In this document: piece after piece, positions 1 through 9,043 of the stretch
Position numbering within the stretch: the stretch's first letter is position 1
How the letters are laid out: the number at the start of each line of letters is the position of its first letter
Assembly: GCF_023498005.1 (NCBI RefSeq)
Contig: NZ_CP097289.1
Coordinates: forward strand, 310,001-374,000
Reading direction: 5' to 3'
DNA from: Streptomyces durmitorensis
GTDB lineage: Bacteria > Actinomycetota > Actinomycetes > Streptomycetales > Streptomycetaceae
Length of the DNA stretch: 64,000 nt
Notes under the pieces: generated by a model
Seen by the model: the letters and a program-made list of their open reading frames with translations, nothing else
The model's database searches: none
What the model was told of the DNA's origin: nothing
Position numbers and translations under genes: made by a program

Positions 1-823
1 GGTCGAGGCCGTCGTCGGTCTGGATCTGGCGTTCGTCCCACCAGGTGGCTCCCGCGTCGGCCAACGGGCCGATCAGATCACGGGACTTGGCGGCGTCGTC
101 GCCCGGCGTGGCACCGCCGAGGATGATGTCGAAGGGGGTACCGGACAGGCCCACGTCCTCGCGCTGCCGTCGCACGTACGCCACCAGGTCGCGCACCTGG
201 TCGATCGGCGGCACATGGCCGTGTTTGGCGTCGGCGAACAGCGGGACCGCGCCGTCCCAGCGGGCGGCCCGGCGCATGGGCGGGCGGTTCGGCCAGAAGC
301 CGGCGACCCAGACGGGCGGCCGAGGTCGTTGCACCGTGGCGGGCAGCAGCGTCACGTCCCGTGCCTGGTAGTGCCGTCCGTCATGGTTCACCGGCTCGCC
401 CGACCAGTAGCGCTGGAGCAGGTCCAGTCCCTCGTCCAGCCGCTCGGCCAGCACCTTCGGATCCGTGGTGTCGCCGAAGCTCGCGTACTCGTCCTCGACG
501 GGTCCGCCGAGCCCCGCCCCGAAGGTGACCCGGCCCCCGCTGAGGGAATCCAGGGTCGCCACCTGGCGGGCGAGTTGCTGTGGGCGCCTGCGGGCGACGG
601 GGGTGACCAGTGTCCCCAGTCTGATCCGGGAGGTCGCCAGCGCGGCGGCGGTCAGCAGCATCCAGGGGTCCCCGAAGGGCCTGTCCCCGTGCTTGCGATG
701 CAGCACGTGGTCCCAGACGAACAGCCCGTCCCACCCTGCCTGTTCCGCCGCCACGGCCACCTTCGCCACGGTCCTGGGATCGGCGAAGTCGCCGAAGTTC
801 GGAATGTTGACCGAGAAGCGCAT
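1..823 (-). CDS. LLM-class luciferase-like flavin oxidoreductase, C-terminus cut by the window edge
   Basis: The reverse-strand frame opens at ATG 823 (MRFSVNIPNFGDF) and stays open to the window edge, about 274 codons, so the C-terminus is missing. AEQAGWDGLFVWDH, LGTLVTPVARRRP and LDSLSGGRVTFGAGLG are landmarks of the bacterial-luciferase TIM-barrel family. Actinomycete members of about 280-300 residues use reduced F420 or FMN to transform small organic molecules in the cytosol. The substrate cannot be read from the sequence. It lies 115 bases downstream of vdcD on the same strand, so read-through from the decarboxylase operon is possible but unproven. Confidence 0.85.
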   Translation of the reverse strand, partial: MRFSVNIPNFGDFADPRTVAKVAVAAEQAGWDGLFVWDHVLHRKHGDRPFGDPWMLLTAAALATSRIRLGTLVTPVARRRPQQLARQVATLDSLSGGRVTFGAGLGGPVEDEYASFGDTTDPKVLAERLDEGLDLLQRYWSGEPVNHDGRHYQARDVTLLPATVQRPRPPVWVAGFWPNRPPMRRAARWDGAVPLFADAKHGHVPPIDQVRDLVAYVRRQREDVGLSGTPFDIILGGATPGDDAAKSRDLIGPLADAGATWWDERQIQTDDGLD

Positions 824-938
824 CTCCGCATCCTGCGGCACGGCACTGAGCCCGGCAACCGATTAGCGGCATGCGTGACCACGGGGCTCATCTGATGTCA
901 CATCAGGGTACGACCTCGCGGGTTCCGGCCGCGCCTGA

Positions 939-1190
939 TCAGCCCGCGCGGCGCAGCGGCGGGACGGCCGGGACCTCGATCGCGTTCTCGATGTCCGCGA
1001 CCGTCATCTTGAACTGGTCGGGATAGGCGTCGCGTCGCGTGCGGCGGGCGGGTTCAGTGGTGCGCCAGGTGTAGAGGCACTGACGGCACTGCAGGACGTC
1101 CCAGACGCCGGGAACCGGCGAGGTCGCGAGCCGGTCGATGGTCTCGAAGGCGCAGCGCGGGCAGATGGTGGGGTCGTCGGGCAGGGGCAT
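939..1190 (-). CDS. vdcD: Non-oxidative hydroxyarylic acid decarboxylase, subunit D
   Basis: A small 83-residue protein with two CxxC pairs, C10/C13 (CPRC) and C35/C38 (CRQC), suggesting a zinc ribbon. It lies directly downstream of UbiX-like and UbiD-like genes, the B-C-D order of the vdcBCD/bsdBCD decarboxylase operons that convert vanillate or 4-hydroxybenzoate to guaiacol or phenol. In those systems the D subunit is a short accessory protein of roughly this size and its exact role is unclear. The gap to vdcC is 54 bases, which fits one transcript. The substrate preference is not visible. Confidence 0.85.
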   Translation of the reverse strand: MPLPDDPTICPRCAFETIDRLATSPVPGVWDVLQCRQCLYTWRTTEPARRTRRDAYPDQFKMTVADIENAIEVPAVPPLRRAG

Positions 1191-1244
1191 GGCCGGGTTC
1201 CTTCCGGAAGGGGAGCTGAGGGCGGCTGGAGGGGAGCCAGGAGG

Positions 1245-2672
1245 TCAGGAGCGGGCCGCGATGAGCCGCTGGAGCTTTGCCGCCCACTCCTTCGCCTCGG
1301 GCAGGTCCTTGGCCGGGGTGGAGAAGTTGCCGCGTACGTCGGGGGCGACCGGGGTCGTCGCGTCAATGATCATCTTGCTGGTGATGCCGGCCGGCTGGGC
1401 GGCGGGTGCCAGCTCCAGGACGGACAGGTTGGGGATGACGACGACGTCGTCGGCGGGGTTGACCTTGGCGGACATGGCCCACATGACCTGCGGCAGGTTG
1501 AAGGGGTCGACGTCCTCGTCGACCAGGATCACCTGGGCCACGTAGCCGAGGCCGTGGGGTGTGGTCATCGCGCGCATGCCGACGGCCTTGGCGAAGCCGC
1601 CGTACCGCTTGGCGGTCGAGATGATGACCATCAGGCCGTGCGTGTACATGGCGTTGACCGCCTGCACCTCGGGGTATTCGGCGCGCAGTTGCTTGAGGAG
1701 CGGGACACAGGTGTTGGGGCCGACGAGGTAGTCGACCTCGGTCCACGGCATGCCCAGGTAGAGGGACTCGAAGACGGGGTTCGTGCGGTGGGAGACGCGG
1801 TCGACGCGGATCACGGGCATGCGGCGGCCGCCGGAGTAATGGCCGGTGAACTCGCCGAAGGGGCCCTCGATCTGGCGCTTGCGGGACTCGATGACACCCT
1901 CGATGACGACCTCGCTGCCCCAGGGCACGTCGAAGCCGGTCAGCGGTGCGGTCGCGATGGGGGCGGGCGCGCCACGCAGGGCGCCGGCCATCTCGTACTC
2001 GCTCTGGTCGTACGCCATCGGCATCCCGGCCACGATCGTGATCACCGGGTCGTTGCCGAGGGTGATGGCGACGGGCAGGTCCTCTCCCGCCTCCTCGGCC
2101 TTGCGCAGGTGGTGGGCGATGTCGTGCATGGGGACGGGCTGGAAGGCGAGTCGGTCGGTGCCGATCACCTCGATGCGGTACGTGCCGACGTTCTGCTTGC
2201 CGAAGTTCCGCGGGTCCTCGGGATCGCGGGAGACGACGGCGGCCTTGTCGAGGTAGAAGCCGCCGTCGCCGTCGTTCAGGCGGAAGAGGGGCAGGACGGA
2301 GAAGAGGTCGACGTCCGCACCCTCCTGGGTGTTCTCGCGCCAGGGGGCGTCCTCGCGGCGTTCGGGGGCGACGGGGAAGACGTCCCAGCGGGCCGCGAAG
2401 GCCTCCACCTGCTCCTTGACCGGGGTGTTCCTGGGCAGGCCGAGAGCGAGGGCGTGATTGGCCCAGGAGCCGTGCACGTTCATGGCGATGCGGGCGTCGG
2501 TGAAGCCCTTGACGTTGTCGAAGTACAGAGCCGGCGCGTTCTCGCCGATGCGGCCCGTGGCGTTGGCGGCCGCGGCCAGGTCGGGCTCGGGCAGGACCTC
2601 CTCGGTGAGGCGCAGCAGCTGCCCCTCCTGCTCCAGGGTGTCGAGGAAACTGCGCAGGTCGTCGTGGGCCAT
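1245..2672 (-). CDS. vdcC: UbiD-family decarboxylase, hydroxyarylic acid decarboxylase subunit C
   Basis: 475 residues, the usual length for UbiD-type decarboxylases. Start MAHDDLRSFLDTLEQEGQLL is typical of the family, as are the central GEFTGHYSGGRRMPVIRV block and the C-terminal STAKRYGGFAKAVGMRAM and PVAPDVRGNF segments. UbiD enzymes need the prenylated FMN made by a UbiX partner, and the gene just upstream encodes one. The reaction is reversible non-oxidative decarboxylation of a hydroxylated aromatic acid (vanillate, 4-hydroxybenzoate or a relative). The ATG is preceded by a purine-rich stretch. It is the middle gene of a reverse-strand B-C-D operon, 45 bases after vdcB. Confidence 0.92.
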   Translation of the reverse strand: MAHDDLRSFLDTLEQEGQLLRLTEEVLPEPDLAAAANATGRIGENAPALYFDNVKGFTDARIAMNVHGSWANHALALGLPRNTPVKEQVEAFAARWDVFPVAPERREDAPWRENTQEGADVDLFSVLPLFRLNDGDGGFYLDKAAVVSRDPEDPRNFGKQNVGTYRIEVIGTDRLAFQPVPMHDIAHHLRKAEEAGEDLPVAITLGNDPVITIVAGMPMAYDQSEYEMAGALRGAPAPIATAPLTGFDVPWGSEVVIEGVIESRKRQIEGPFGEFTGHYSGGRRMPVIRVDRVSHRTNPVFESLYLGMPWTEVDYLVGPNTCVPLLKQLRAEYPEVQAVNAMYTHGLMVIISTAKRYGGFAKAVGMRAMTTPHGLGYVAQVILVDEDVDPFNLPQVMWAMSAKVNPADDVVVIPNLSVLELAPAAQPAGITSKMIIDATTPVAPDVRGNFSTPAKDLPEAKEWAAKLQRLIAARS

Positions 2673-2717
2673 GGATAACTCCTGTGTGGGGAAGGGCGGT
2701 TTGAGGGTCCTGGCGCT

Positions 2718-3314
2718 TCAGGAAGCGGGCCGCAGGGCTGCCGCGCGGGCGGCGCGCATGCCTTCCCAGCGCTTGGCGGCGGGCGCGGGCAGGTCGAACT
2801 GGTCGAGCACGCGGGCGGTGATGTGGTCGACGATGTCGTCGACGGTCGCCGGGTGGTTGTAGAAGGCCGGCATCGGCGGCACCATCCGCACGCCCTGCCG
2901 GGCCAGGGCAAGCATGTTCTCCAGGTGGATCTCGCTCAGCGGTGTCTCGCGGGGTACGAGGACGAGCCTGCGCCGCTCCTTGAGGACGACATCGGCGGCG
3001 CGGGCCACGAGACCCTCCGCGTAGCCGGCGCGGATCCCGGCCAGCGTCTTCATCGAGCAGGGCACGATCACCATGCCGTCGGTGCGGAACGAGCCGGAGG
3101 AGATGGTGGCGCCCTGGTCGTCGGGATGGTGCGTGACGTCGGCGAGCTCGCTCACCGCGGAGACCGGGAGACCGGTCTCCAGCTCGATGGTGGTGCGTGC
3201 CCAGCGGGACAGGACGAGATGGGTCTCCACGTCCGGCAGCTGGGCCAAATTCTCCAGGAGCCGCACGCCGATGGCCGCTCCCGTCGCCCCGGTCATTCCC
3301 ACGATCAGCCGCAC
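2718..3314 (-). CDS. vdcB: UbiX-like flavin prenyltransferase, decarboxylase subunit B
   Basis: About 198 residues from GTG 3314 (VRLIVGMTGATGAAIG). I prefer this start to an upstream GTG at 3419 because AAGGAG lies 7 bases before it and the extra 35 residues look unlike the family. GMTGATGAAIGVRLL is the flavin-binding N-terminus. SGSFRTDGMVIVPCSMKT, LVPRETPLSEIH and PPMPAFYNHP are UbiX hallmarks. It makes the prenyl-FMN cofactor for vdcC. It is the first gene of the operon and divergent from the AraC-type gene, with about 106 bases between the two starts for shared promoters. Confidence 0.9.
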   Translation of the reverse strand: MRLIVGMTGATGAAIGVRLLENLAQLPDVETHLVLSRWARTTIELETGLPVSAVSELADVTHHPDDQGATISSGSFRTDGMVIVPCSMKTLAGIRAGYAEGLVARAADVVLKERRRLVLVPRETPLSEIHLENMLALARQGVRMVPPMPAFYNHPATVDDIVDHITARVLDQFDLPAPAAKRWEGMRAARAAALRPAS

Positions 3315-3420
3315 TCGCCCGCTCCTTGCACCAAGATGACCTGCGCTTTTACTCCTGCGCGCCGTTGTTTCCACGCTAGGAGGCCGCTGGTGCGTGGCAG
3401 CGGTACGCTCGGGACTCACG

Positions 3421-4323
3421 ATGGGGAAAAACGGACACCCTGATGTCAGGGACCTGGATTACACCGCGGCGGTCGGCGCTCCCACAGGCGTCGAGGTGGT
3501 GGAGCTCGGCGGCCTCTACGAACGCTCGCGGCGGCACGGCAACGATCCGTACGCGCCCTTGCGCCCCGCCTTCCACCAGCTGATCGTGGTCCGCGCGCGC
3601 CCGCTGCGCATCGCGGTGGATTTCGTCGAGCACGACCTGCCGCCCGGATCCTGGCTGTGGATCCGGCCGGGGCAGGTGCAGCGGTTCAGCCGGGACCTCG
3701 TCGCGGCGGACGGAGTGATCGTCCTGTTCCAGCCCGGGTTCCTGCCGCCCGCGACGGTGGCGGCCGCGCACATGGATCCGCCCTACGAGCAGCGGCCGCT
3801 GGTGCCCGAGGGCGAGCAGGCGGGGGCGTTGCGGCGGGCGCTGGACCATCTCACGTACGAGTACGACGCGCTGGCCTCCCTTCCGCTCGAGGCGCACGTC
3901 GAGGTGGTGAGGCACCTGGTGTCCGTCCTGGTGCTGCGCCTGGCGGCGGTGCGGGGAACGGCGCCCCTGCCGGGCCCGGTGAGCGAGGTGTTCCGGCGCT
4001 TTCACGACGCGGTGGAGCGCGACCACGCGGTGACACGGCGGGTCGAGGACTACGCGGCGGCGCTCGGCTACAGCCCGCGCACGCTGTCGCGGGCGACGTC
4101 GGCCGTCACCGGCGCGAGTGCGAAGAAGTTCGTCGACGAGCGGGTGCTTCTGGAGGCCAAACGCCTCCTCCAGCACACCAGCCTCCCGGCGAAGGAGATC
4201 GCGGGGAAGCTGGGGTTCGCGGACGCGAGCGACTTCACGAAGTTCTTCCGGCTGCGGACGGGCACGACGCCGGCCGCGTTCCGCGCACAGGCTCTGGGGC
4301 AGGCCGTGTTCGGCTCCGCGTGA
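3421..4323 (+). CDS. AraC-family transcriptional regulator, probable regulator of vdcBCD
   Basis: About 300 residues from ATG 3421; an upstream GTG at 3394 is also possible. The N-terminal half is a cupin-like sensing domain (LPPGSWLWIRPGQVQRF). The C-terminal 100 residues carry the double helix-turn-helix of AraC proteins, with LLQHTSLPAKEIAGKLGFADASDFTKFFR-type spacing and the usual PAAFR ending. It is transcribed away from vdcBCD, the normal arrangement for a local activator sensing the aromatic acid substrate. That role is inferred from position. Shortly downstream, antisense, is a stretch that looks like a gene remnant. Confidence 0.88.
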   Translation: MGKNGHPDVRDLDYTAAVGAPTGVEVVELGGLYERSRRHGNDPYAPLRPAFHQLIVVRARPLRIAVDFVEHDLPPGSWLWIRPGQVQRFSRDLVAADGVIVLFQPGFLPPATVAAAHMDPPYEQRPLVPEGEQAGALRRALDHLTYEYDALASLPLEAHVEVVRHLVSVLVLRLAAVRGTAPLPGPVSEVFRRFHDAVERDHAVTRRVEDYAAALGYSPRTLSRATSAVTGASAKKFVDERVLLEAKRLLQHTSLPAKEIAGKLGFADASDFTKFFRLRTGTTPAAFRAQALGQAVFGSA

Positions 4324-4399
4324 ACGAGAGGCGCGCTCCTCGGCCAGGGCCGCCTCGTGCTCCGCGTCACCGACGTAGTACAGCGCGCGGGCCGTGTAC
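4324..4399 (-). other. Possible remnant of a TPR-type coding sequence
   Basis: Read on the reverse strand this stretch encodes ARALYYVGDAEHEAALAEE, which resembles the end of helical-repeat proteins common in actinomycetes. No start or full frame is present, and the frame runs into the antisense of the AraC gene. It may be a decayed gene end or chance coding potential in GC-rich DNA. Confidence 0.25.
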
Positions 4400-4473
4400 G
4401 GAAAACGTCATCCTTTGTGACCGATTCCCGCAAGGGGATGTGGCCACGCGCCGCGGCACTGCAAGATAGGACC

Positions 4474-6513
4474 GTGGTAGGCAACCTTCCAGCTGTGATG
4501 ACCACTTTCGTCGGCCGCAGCAGCGAACTGGACGTCATCGCTACGGCGTTGACGGAACACCGGCTGGTCACCCTCACCGGTGGCGGCGGTGTCGGCAAGA
4601 GCCGCTTGGCGCTGCGCGTCGCCGAGCAGGTACGCGGCGCGTACGCCGACGGGGTCTGGTGGGCCGACCTGTCCACCCTCAACGACGACCGGTTGTTCAC
4701 CGCCACGGTCTGCGACGCCGTCGGTCTCCTGGACCACAACCCGCGCGCGCCCATAGAAGGGCTGTGCGAGTGGCTGACCGGACGGCAGGTCCTGCTCGTC
4801 CTCGACTGCTGCGAGCGGGTCCTTTCCTCCTGTCTGCACCTCGTCAGCGAACTCCTCGCCGCCGCCCCTCAGCTGACCGTCCTCGCCACCAGCAGGGAAC
4901 CCCTTGCCACCCACTGCGAGCACTGCATCGAGGTCGCTCCGCTCTCCACGGAGGACGGCGGAGAGGCGATGCGCCTCTTCCGTGAGCGGTGCGCCACGGC
5001 CGCCCCCGGGTTGTCACTCGACTCCCCCGCCGACGCCGAGGTCATCTCCGGCATCTGCAACCGCTTGGAGGGAATCCCCCTCGCTGTCGAGCTCGCCTGC
5101 GCGCGGCTGGGTGAGAACAGCCTCGTCGAGATCGCCGAGCGTCTGAGTTCGCGGCTCGACACCCTGATCGACGAGTCCGTGTGGCCCATGCGCCACCGAG
5201 CCCTGCGCACCGCGATCGGCTGGAGCCACGAACTGTGCGCCCCGCTCGAACGCCTAGTGTGGGCCAGGCTCTCCGTCTTCCACGGCCCCGTGGAAACGGC
5301 GGACGCCCAGTCCGTCTGCGCCGGCGGCCCTCTCGGCACGCACGAGATCCCTCGGATCCTGGAGCGGCTCGCGGACCAGTCCGTCCTCCAACGGGACGGC
5401 ACCCGCTACCGCATGCTCGACACCCTGCGCGAGTACGGAGCGATGTGGCTCGACGAACTCGGTGAGACGCACGCCCTCACCCAGCTCCATGCCGCGCACT
5501 TCGCCACCGTGATCGCGAGCGCCGAGGCGGGCTGGCTCAGCGACCGGCAGGTCGCCTGGTACGCCAGAATCTCCGACAGCCACGCCGACGTACGCGCCGC
5601 GCTCGACCACCTCATCGCCGAGGACCCGGACGCCGCCATCGAGATGGCCGGGCGAACGGGCCTGTTCTGGCCCTGTTGCGGACACCTTCACGAATCACGC
5701 GATTACCTCGAACGCGCCCTCGCTCTCGACACTCCCGACGGTCCGCCCCGCACGCGCGCGCTGTGGGCCCTTGGCATCACCCTCACCCTCCAGGGCGACC
5801 ACCACAGCGCCCTGCGCGTCGGGGAGGAGTGCGCCGTCGCCGCACAACAGGACCAGGACCGCACACCCCAGTCCGCGCTCTTCGCCGCGCACACCCTTGG
5901 CCTGACCCACCTCATGGCCGGCCGCCCGCAGGCCGCATACGAGGTGAGTGACCATGCCCTGGTCACCCACGCAAGCTCTCCCCCGGCGGGCGCGCCACAG
6001 CTCTGCTGCATGGTGATCAGGATCTTCGCCCAATCTGCGCTCGGCCGGCTGGACGAGGCCTACGAAGGGGCCACCGCCCTGCGCGCTCTCAGCCACCAGT
6101 ACGGCGAGCACTGGGCACGGTCGTACGCGTTCCACCAGCTCGCCTTCATCGACCTGCGCCGAGGCCGCCCGCAGGCCGCGGAGCGCCATGCGCGAGCCAT
6201 GCTCACCAGCAAGCACCACCTCAACGACAACCTCGGAATCGCCCTGGCCCTCGACCTGCTCACCGGCGCGAACGCGGCCCAGGGCAACGGCATCCGAGCC
6301 GCCTGCACCTCCGGCACCGGACTGACGTACTGGCGCATGCTCGGCCACCCGAATCGCGGCACGCCCGAACTCTCCGAGATCCGCGAGCAATGGGAGCAGC
6401 AGGCCCGTGAAGCGGCCGGTGCCAACGCCTACGACAAGGCTTTCCACAACGCTGTCAACGACGACGCCGAACAGGGCCTCGCCCTCGCGCTACAGGTACC
6501 GCCGACCTCCTGA
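4474..6513 (+). CDS. STAND-type ATPase with TPR-like C-terminus, no DNA-binding domain seen
   Basis: About 679 residues from GTG 4474, chosen because family members begin shortly before an NLPA-TTFVGR block. ATG 4498 is an alternative. Walker A GGGGVGKS lies near residue 40, Walker B VLLVLDCCERV near 105, and LATSREPL follows, all as in AfsR/LuxR-type STAND NTPases. A winged-helix-like arm and a helical-repeat C-terminal half follow. Relatives usually end in a LuxR HTH or begin with a SARP domain. Here the protein ends in ALALQVPPTS with neither. It may be a signalling ATPase or a regulator that has lost its output domain. Confidence 0.82.
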   Translation: MVGNLPAVMTTFVGRSSELDVIATALTEHRLVTLTGGGGVGKSRLALRVAEQVRGAYADGVWWADLSTLNDDRLFTATVCDAVGLLDHNPRAPIEGLCEWLTGRQVLLVLDCCERVLSSCLHLVSELLAAAPQLTVLATSREPLATHCEHCIEVAPLSTEDGGEAMRLFRERCATAAPGLSLDSPADAEVISGICNRLEGIPLAVELACARLGENSLVEIAERLSSRLDTLIDESVWPMRHRALRTAIGWSHELCAPLERLVWARLSVFHGPVETADAQSVCAGGPLGTHEIPRILERLADQSVLQRDGTRYRMLDTLREYGAMWLDELGETHALTQLHAAHFATVIASAEAGWLSDRQVAWYARISDSHADVRAALDHLIAEDPDAAIEMAGRTGLFWPCCGHLHESRDYLERALALDTPDGPPRTRALWALGITLTLQGDHHSALRVGEECAVAAQQDQDRTPQSALFAAHTLGLTHLMAGRPQAAYEVSDHALVTHASSPPAGAPQLCCMVIRIFAQSALGRLDEAYEGATALRALSHQYGEHWARSYAFHQLAFIDLRRGRPQAAERHARAMLTSKHHLNDNLGIALALDLLTGANAAQGNGIRAACTSGTGLTYWRMLGHPNRGTPELSEIREQWEQQAREAAGANAYDKAFHNAVNDDAEQGLALALQVPPTS

Positions 6514-6560
6514 CCGGCTGTTCCACTCCGATCACACTGGCGTCCTCCCCGCAAAGGGAG

Positions 6561-6596
6561 CGGCCCCGGTCAGCCCTTGCGGGGTGACCGGGGCCG
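6561..6596. terminator. Bidirectional terminator between the STAND and MFS genes
   Basis: A perfect 12-base inverted repeat, CGGCCCCGGTCA / TGACCGGGGCCG, with a 12-base loop, sits between convergent stop codons at 6513 and 6630. No long T-run follows, which is common in Streptomyces. Confidence 0.75.
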
Positions 6597-6629
6597 TTCC
6601 TCGAAAGGCGGCTGCGCCGGGGAGGCGGC

Positions 6630-8243
6630 TCAACTGGCCGGCATCGGCTCGGTTTTCTTGCCGTCGCCGTCCGGCTGCGCGCCGTTCTCCTGTGCGAGCC
6701 GTTCCATGCCGCTCGTCGTCTTCAGCGGCTTCTCCTTGATGAAGATCACCGCGACCAGTGCCAGCGCCGCGAAGGGAGCCGCCAGCAGGAAGAGGTCGGC
6801 GGTCGCCAGGCCGTAGGCGTTCTCCACGATCTCCCGCATCGGCGCGGGGAGCTTCGTCATGTCGGGTACGGCGCCTTCGCCGCCGCCGGCACCTTCGGCG
6901 GCCGTACCGCCCGCCGCGCCCACGCTCTTGGAGATCTCCGAAGCCACGCGGTTGGCCAGGACGGCGCCAAGGACACTGGTGCCGATCGTGCCGCCCATGC
7001 TGCGGAAGAACGACAGGACGGATGTCGCCGCACCCAACTCGGTTGCCGGTACATCGTTCTGCGCGGCAAGGACGAGGTTCTGCATCAGCATGCCGACACC
7101 GATGCCGAGCACGGCCATGTACAGGCTGAGCAGTCCGAAGCCGGTGTTCGCGTCGATGGTGGCGAGCAGCCCCAGACCTGCGGTCATGATGACGGCGCCC
7201 GAGACCAGGTAGGCCTTCCACTTGCCGGTCCTGCTGATGAACTGGCCGGCGACGGTGGAGGAGACCAGCAGTCCCAGGATCATCGGCAGACTCATCATGC
7301 CCGCCACCGTGGGCGACTTGCCGAGCGCGATCTGGAAGTACTGCGAGAGGAATACGGTGCCGCCGAACATGGCCACACCCACCAGCAGGCTCGCGACGGT
7401 CGTCAGCGTGACGGTCCTGTTGCGGAAGATGGCGAGCGGAATGATCGGCTCCGGCACCCGGGACTCCACGAACACCGCAGCAACCAACAGGATCACACCA
7501 GTTGAGGTGAGCGCCGCGGTCTGCCAGGACGCCCAGTCGAACTGCTGGCCCGCCAGCGAGGTCCAGATCAGCAGCGCGCAGACGCCCGCCACGATCAGGA
7601 AGGCGCCCAGGAAGTCGATCTTCACGTCACGGCGCACGGTCGGCAGTCGCAGTGTGCGCTGAAGGATCAGGATGGCAAGGAGCGCGAACGGCACGCCGAT
7701 GAAGAAGCACCAGCGCCAGCCCAGCCAGGACGTGTCCACCAGGACACCTCCGACCAGCGGTCCCGCCACCGTGCCCACGGCGAACACGGCGCCGAAGATG
7801 CCCGCGTACTTGCCGAGCCTGCGCGGCGGGATGACGGCCGCCATCACCACCTGCGCAAGCGCGGTGAGGCCACCGGCACCGATGCCCTGCACGACGCGGC
7901 TGAAGATGAGCAGCCCCACGCCCTGCGAGAACCCGGCGAGCAGGGAGCCGACGATGAACATGGCGAGGGACAGCTGCAGGAGCAGCTTCTTGTTGTAGAG
8001 GTCCGAGAGCTTGCCCCACAGAGGGACGGTCGCCGTCATGGCGAGCAGCTCGGAGGTGACGACCCAGGTGTAGGACGACTGGCTGGCGCCGAGGTCGGCG
8101 ATGATGCGCGGCAGGGCGTTGGCCACGACCGTACCGGCCAGGATGGCGACGAACATGCCCGCCATCAGCCCGGACATGGCCTGGAGTATCTGCTTGTTGC
8201 TCATGGAGGTGGGCGCCTGATCGGGCGCCTCTGCTGTGCTCAA
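6630..8243 (-). CDS. DHA2-type MFS multidrug efflux transporter (EmrB/QacA-like)
   Basis: 537 residues with about 14 hydrophobic segments, the DHA2 layout of proton-driven drug exporters. The N-terminal LDT-like region, the WVVTSELLAMTATVPLWGKL segment with the motif A-like GKLSDLYNKK, and the motif C-like GPLVGGVLVD support the family. A Gly/Ala-rich loop before the last helix pair and a charged C-terminal tail follow. It lies 63 bases downstream of a TetR repressor on the same strand, so it is probably co-transcribed with and controlled by it. The exported compound is unknown. Confidence 0.92.
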   Translation of the reverse strand: MSTAEAPDQAPTSMSNKQILQAMSGLMAGMFVAILAGTVVANALPRIIADLGASQSSYTWVVTSELLAMTATVPLWGKLSDLYNKKLLLQLSLAMFIVGSLLAGFSQGVGLLIFSRVVQGIGAGGLTALAQVVMAAVIPPRRLGKYAGIFGAVFAVGTVAGPLVGGVLVDTSWLGWRWCFFIGVPFALLAILILQRTLRLPTVRRDVKIDFLGAFLIVAGVCALLIWTSLAGQQFDWASWQTAALTSTGVILLVAAVFVESRVPEPIIPLAIFRNRTVTLTTVASLLVGVAMFGGTVFLSQYFQIALGKSPTVAGMMSLPMILGLLVSSTVAGQFISRTGKWKAYLVSGAVIMTAGLGLLATIDANTGFGLLSLYMAVLGIGVGMLMQNLVLAAQNDVPATELGAATSVLSFFRSMGGTIGTSVLGAVLANRVASEISKSVGAAGGTAAEGAGGGEGAVPDMTKLPAPMREIVENAYGLATADLFLLAAPFAALALVAVIFIKEKPLKTTSGMERLAQENGAQPDGDGKKTEPMPAS

Positions 8244-8306
8244 GGTGTCCTTCTCGGAAGTCGATCCGTGGATCGGGCAGGAACGGGATTCAAGGGTGAC
8301 GCGGGC

Positions 8307-8933
8307 TCAGGAGCCGGCCGCGGGGGCGGCCAGGCCTGCGGCCAGGTGCTCGAAGGTGAGGCGGAAGACCTCGACGAAGGCGATGTCGGCCGTCCGCCCG
8401 CACCAGTCCTCGATGGCGACCCGGATGGCGGTCGTGGAGACGGCGGCGACCAGCCGGGGGTAGAGCCCGACCGCCTCGCCCGGCGCTCCCCCCAGCCGCT
8501 CGGCGATCGCCTGCGCCAACTCCGACTCCTCGGCCATGTGGGCCCCCAGGCCACGGACGAGGAGGTGCGGCGAGCGCTGGAAGACCTTGGCCCGCAGGCT
8601 CCAGATCTCGTGGCGCTCCTCGATGTCCACCAGTTCCGCGGCGAACGCGTCCCGCAGCACGTCGAGTACGGCCAGATCGGCGGGCGCCTGGCGCACCGTG
8701 CGCCGGAGCCGCTCGCCGACCTCCTCGTCGATCATCAGGAAGGCGTCGTCGTGACTGTCGAAGTAGTTGAAGAACGTGCGCGGAGAGACTCCCGCCGCGC
8801 TGCTGATCGCCTCGACGGTGACGTTCTCCGCCCCGTGCTCGGCGGCCAGCCGCACCGCTGCATCGGACAACGCCGCCCGCGTGGCCCGCTTCTTGCGCTC
8901 ACGGAGTCCGGGCGCAGCGTCTTTGCTCGTCAC
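8307..8933 (-). CDS. TetR-family repressor of the efflux pump
   Basis: 208 residues from GTG 8933 (VTSKDAAPGLRERKKRATR). Upstream in-frame starts would add about 65 residues outside the normal TetR boundary and run across the likely operator. The N-terminal HTH reads VTVEAISSAAGVSPRTFFNYF, standard for TetR proteins of actinomycete efflux operons. The C-terminal ligand domain is family-typical in length and variable. It is the first gene of a two-gene operon with the DHA2 transporter, and two 15-base direct repeats just upstream of the start suggest autorepression released by a pump substrate. Confidence 0.9.
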   Translation of the reverse strand: MTSKDAAPGLRERKKRATRAALSDAAVRLAAEHGAENVTVEAISSAAGVSPRTFFNYFDSHDDAFLMIDEEVGERLRRTVRQAPADLAVLDVLRDAFAAELVDIEERHEIWSLRAKVFQRSPHLLVRGLGAHMAEESELAQAIAERLGGAPGEAVGLYPRLVAAVSTTAIRVAIEDWCGRTADIAFVEVFRLTFEHLAAGLAAPAAGS

Positions 8934-8936
8934 ATC

Positions 8937-8969
8937 TTGCAGACTACGCAAAGATGCAGAGTGCGCAAA
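8937..8969. promoter_or_regulatory. Candidate TetR operator: two 15-base direct repeats
   Basis: TGCAGACTACGCAAA (8938-8952) and TGCAGAGTGCGCAAA (8955-8969) are repeated 17 bases apart immediately upstream of the TetR GTG. The first also reads as TTGC-N7-GCAA (8937-8951), the dyad form TetR dimers bind. Autoregulation is inferred. Confidence 0.6.
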
Positions 8970-9043
8970 ATTAACCTCCAGCGATACATCGGCCGCAGGC
9001 AATCCACCCCGTACCGCCAGGTGTTCCCCATTCCCTCCATGGG

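Noticed and set aside
1554..2678. Long forward-strand frame antisense to vdcC
   Set aside because: GC-rich shadow frame with Gly/Arg/Val-biased composition and no recognisable motif; the reverse strand encodes a clear UbiD protein.
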